Shown piece after piece: positions 4,212-5,820 of a stretch of 5,820 nucleotides of DNA; position 1 is the first letter of the stretch, and every line of letters begins with the position of its first letter. The position numbers and the translations under genes were made by a program. Where the stretch lies: positions 1 through 5,820 of the forward strand of contig URVP01000101.1 in the NCBI GenBank assembly GCA_900551345.1. Reading direction: 5' to 3'. The notes under the pieces were generated by a model. It saw only the letters and a list, made by a program, of their open reading frames with translations. It made no database searches and was not told the origin of the DNA. The DNA is from an uncultured Eubacteriales bacterium (GTDB taxonomy: Bacteria; Bacillota; Clostridia; Monoglobales; UMGS1388).

Positions 4212-5820
4212 TCATTCGATTTTGCCGATAAAGCGGTAGAAGATTTCTACCTCCTGTTCCCGGCTTCCGTCCTCACTTTTGACCGCTTCATGGACAAGGA
4301 TTTTTTCAATCAGCGTATTCAGAAGTTCAGCCGTCAATTCTGTGGGATTGACATACTGTTTCATCAGACCTATCCACTTTTCAGCGTCAACCGCTGTCTG
4401 GGCGGCGGTCTCCATCGCTTCGTGAAGCCGTTCAATTTTTACGTCCAATTCTCGCTGTTCGCCCTGATACTTTTCGGACAGCATATTGAAATTGTATTCT
4501 GTAATGCGTCCGGCAGACCAGTCCTCATACATTTTTGCAAACAGGGTGTCTACTTCTGCTTTGCGCTTTTCCGCCTTTTTCAGTTCGGCTGTCTGCCGCT
4601 TCCTTGCAGTATTGCGTTCCTTGTCGCTGGCGTTAAGTAGCCGTTTCAGAAGTTTGTCCCCATCCTGCTGTGCCAGCACAGACCAGTATTGCAGACGGGA
4701 AAGGACATAGGCGTAAAGCACATCATAGCGGATATAGTGCATGGAACACTGGTGCAATCCTTGCCCGTACTTGCTACAATGGTAGTGGGCATAGGGATTT
4801 TTGTTCTGGCTGTTCATACCATAGGCCAGCGACCAGCCGCAGTCCGCACATTTTACCAGCCCGGAAAATATCTGCGTTGTACCATTCTTCTGCCGTCTGC
4901 GCCTGTTGCAAATCTGCTCCTGTACTTGACGGAACACATCTTCGGAAATAATCGCTTCGTGGGTGTTCTCCACACGATACCATTCCTCTTTTGGCTTGCG
5001 TACTTTCTTCTTGTTTTTGAATGAAATGTTGGTCTGCTTATTGTGGACGCTGTGTCCGATATAGGTTTCCTCTTTCAGAATACTTTTCACCTGCGCTATC
5101 GTCCACGCATAGGCTTTTTCCTCCGGCGCTCCGGCATAGATATTTGCGAAAGTGCCGTATCTCTGGAAATTCAGCCAGCCGGGAGTAGGTACTTTTTCTT
5201 CGACCAAAATCCGTGTAATGCTGGCGGCTCCCCGGCCATGAACGGCAAGGTCAAAAATCTTTTCGATAATCCACCTTGTTTCCGGGTCAATCAGAAGATG
5301 GCCTTTCTTATCTGGGTCTTTGACATAGCCAAGCGGAGCATAGGCTCCATAGTGTGCGCCATTTGCGAACCGTGTCCGCATGGCCGCCTTTACCTTTTTG
5401 CTGGTCTGGCGGGCGTGCATTTCATTCAGAATGTTGAGGAATGGGGCAAGCTCATTCTCTCCGTTGATGGTGTCCACATTGTCATTGACAGCGATATAGC
5501 GGACGCCTTTGCTGGGAAAATAGATTTCCGTGTACTGGCCGGTCAGAATGTAGTTTCTGCCTAAGCGGGATAAATCCTTCGTAACAACGCAGTTGATTTT
5601 CCCGTCCTCAATGTCATCAATCATTCTCTGAAAATCCGGCCTGTCAAAGTTCGTTCCAGACCATCCATCGTCGATATATTCATCTATGACATTCAGGCCA
5701 TGCTCGGCGGCATATTGCCGGAGCATCATGCGTTGTGTCTGAATACTCCCGCTTTCTCCTTGCAGTTCATCGTCCCGGCTCAATCTCATATAAAGCGCCG
5801 TGTTGTAAATCGTAGTATTG
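4177..5820. mobile_element. One end of a serine-recombinase-mobilised integrative element (continues past the right edge)
   Basis: The block begins where the XRE gene is broken and contains a large serine recombinase whose 3' end points to that boundary, as tndX and tnpX do near the ends of Tn5397 and Tn4451. Its GC content is higher than the chromosomal part: one 60-base line (5221-5280) has 32 G or C, against 24 in a yebC line (2041-2100). No cargo is visible inside the window, so the class (transposon, integrative conjugative or mobilisable element) is open. Confidence 0.65.
4212..5820 (-). CDS. Large serine recombinase (TnpX/TndX-like), 5' end outside the window
   Basis: A site-specific recombinase that integrates and excises the element through a serine-DNA intermediate. 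The frame is open to the right edge (535 codons visible, reading TTIYNTALY just before the ATG at 5789). That ATG cannot be the true start, because the first beta strand and the catalytic motif YMRLSRDDE would be cut: the presumed nucleophile is Ser4 counted from it. In the same numbering: GWSGTNFDRPDF at 42-53, DLSRLGRNY with the active-site arginines at 72-80, and a recombinase domain at about 150-290. A zinc ribbon follows with Cys314, Cys317, Cys338 and Cys348, then a long charged coiled coil (about 385-465). The C-terminal region ends in IFYRFIGKIE, as in DUF4368-type members. All domains are present and no frameshift is seen, so the enzyme is probably active. The TGA at 4214-4212 lies beside the junction with the broken XRE gene. 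Confidence 0.93.
   Translation of the reverse strand, partial: NTTIYNTALYMRLSRDDELQGESGSIQTQRMMLRQYAAEHGLNVIDEYIDDGWSGTNFDRPDFQRMIDDIEDGKINCVVTKDLSRLGRNYILTGQYTEIYFPSKGVRYIAVNDNVDTINGENELAPFLNILNEMHARQTSKKVKAAMRTRFANGAHYGAYAPLGYVKDPDKKGHLLIDPETRWIIEKIFDLAVHGRGAASITRILVEEKVPTPGWLNFQRYGTFANIYAGAPEEKAYAWTIAQVKSILKEETYIGHSVHNKQTNISFKNKKKVRKPKEEWYRVENTHEAIISEDVFRQVQEQICNRRRRQKNGTTQIFSGLVKCADCGWSLAYGMNSQNKNPYAHYHCSKYGQGLHQCSMHYIRYDVLYAYVLSRLQYWSVLAQQDGDKLLKRLLNASDKERNTARKRQTAELKKAEKRKAEVDTLFAKMYEDWSAGRITEYNFNMLSEKYQGEQRELDVKIERLHEAMETAAQTAVDAEKWIGLMKQYVNPTELTAELLNTLIEKILVHEAVKSEDGSREQEVEIFYRFIGKIE

Noticed and set aside
4209..5564. Several plus-strand open frames opposite the recombinase
   Set aside because: They mirror the higher-GC recombinase gene and show no domain or ribosome binding site; the minus-strand recombinase explains the region fully.
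4212..5789. Recombinase start at the ATG at 5789
   Set aside because: That start would remove the first beta strand before the catalytic serine; the frame stays open and family-like to the window edge, so the true start is outside.
1..5820. CRISPR array, tRNA, rRNA, riboswitch or origin
   Set aside because: I saw no regularly spaced repeats, tRNA-like cloverleaf, rRNA motifs, conserved riboswitch cores or iteron/DnaA-box clusters on either strand.

Overview
The window reads as a stretch of low-GC Firmicutes chromosome, most likely from a gut-type Clostridia, joined at about position 4177 to one end of a mobile element. This rests on the kinds of genes, their AT-rich codon choice, strong AGGAGG-type ribosome binding sites, TATAAT promoters, and the recombinase type. 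No species can be named from the sequence alone. Every supported gene is on the minus strand, so transcription runs from right to left.

Chromosomal part (1-3530). Reading in the direction of transcription, an AT-rich promoter region (about 3230-3480) leads into a small membrane-anchored protein of unknown function (2600-3208) and a YebC/TACO1-family translation or regulatory factor (1840-2565). A hairpin with a T-rich tail (1785-1829) follows. Next come a NifS/IscS-type cysteine desulfurase (640-1764) and the 5' part of thiI (1-634). The last two form a recognised functional pair. The desulfurase takes sulfur from cysteine as a persulfide, and ThiI uses it to make 4-thiouridine in tRNA. They are packed with 5 bases between them, and the thiI ribosome binding site lies inside the last codons of the desulfurase gene. 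Both appear to use non-ATG starts (TTG and GTG).

Scar region (3485-4177). A strong minus-strand terminator (3485-3530) sits just after a short open tail that may be the 3' end of a lost gene. Two broken XRE-type regulators follow in tandem. One is only the first 21 codons, with its own promoter (3627-3692). The other has lost its N-terminal helix-turn-helix but keeps its C-terminal two-helix membrane part (3767-4177). Neither looks able to make a working regulator.

Element part (4177-5820). A large serine recombinase of the TnpX/TndX type (4212 to beyond the right edge) ends 35 bases from the point where the second XRE gene loses its reading frame. Its GC content is visibly higher than that of the genes on the left. 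The simplest reading is that a recombinase-driven element integrated into the DNA-binding region of the XRE gene, with the rest of the element lying to the right of the window.

I do not see a clear new biological system here. The most useful leads are the element junction inside the regulator, the second abrupt break at about 3630, and the possible attenuator in front of the sulfur-transfer genes.
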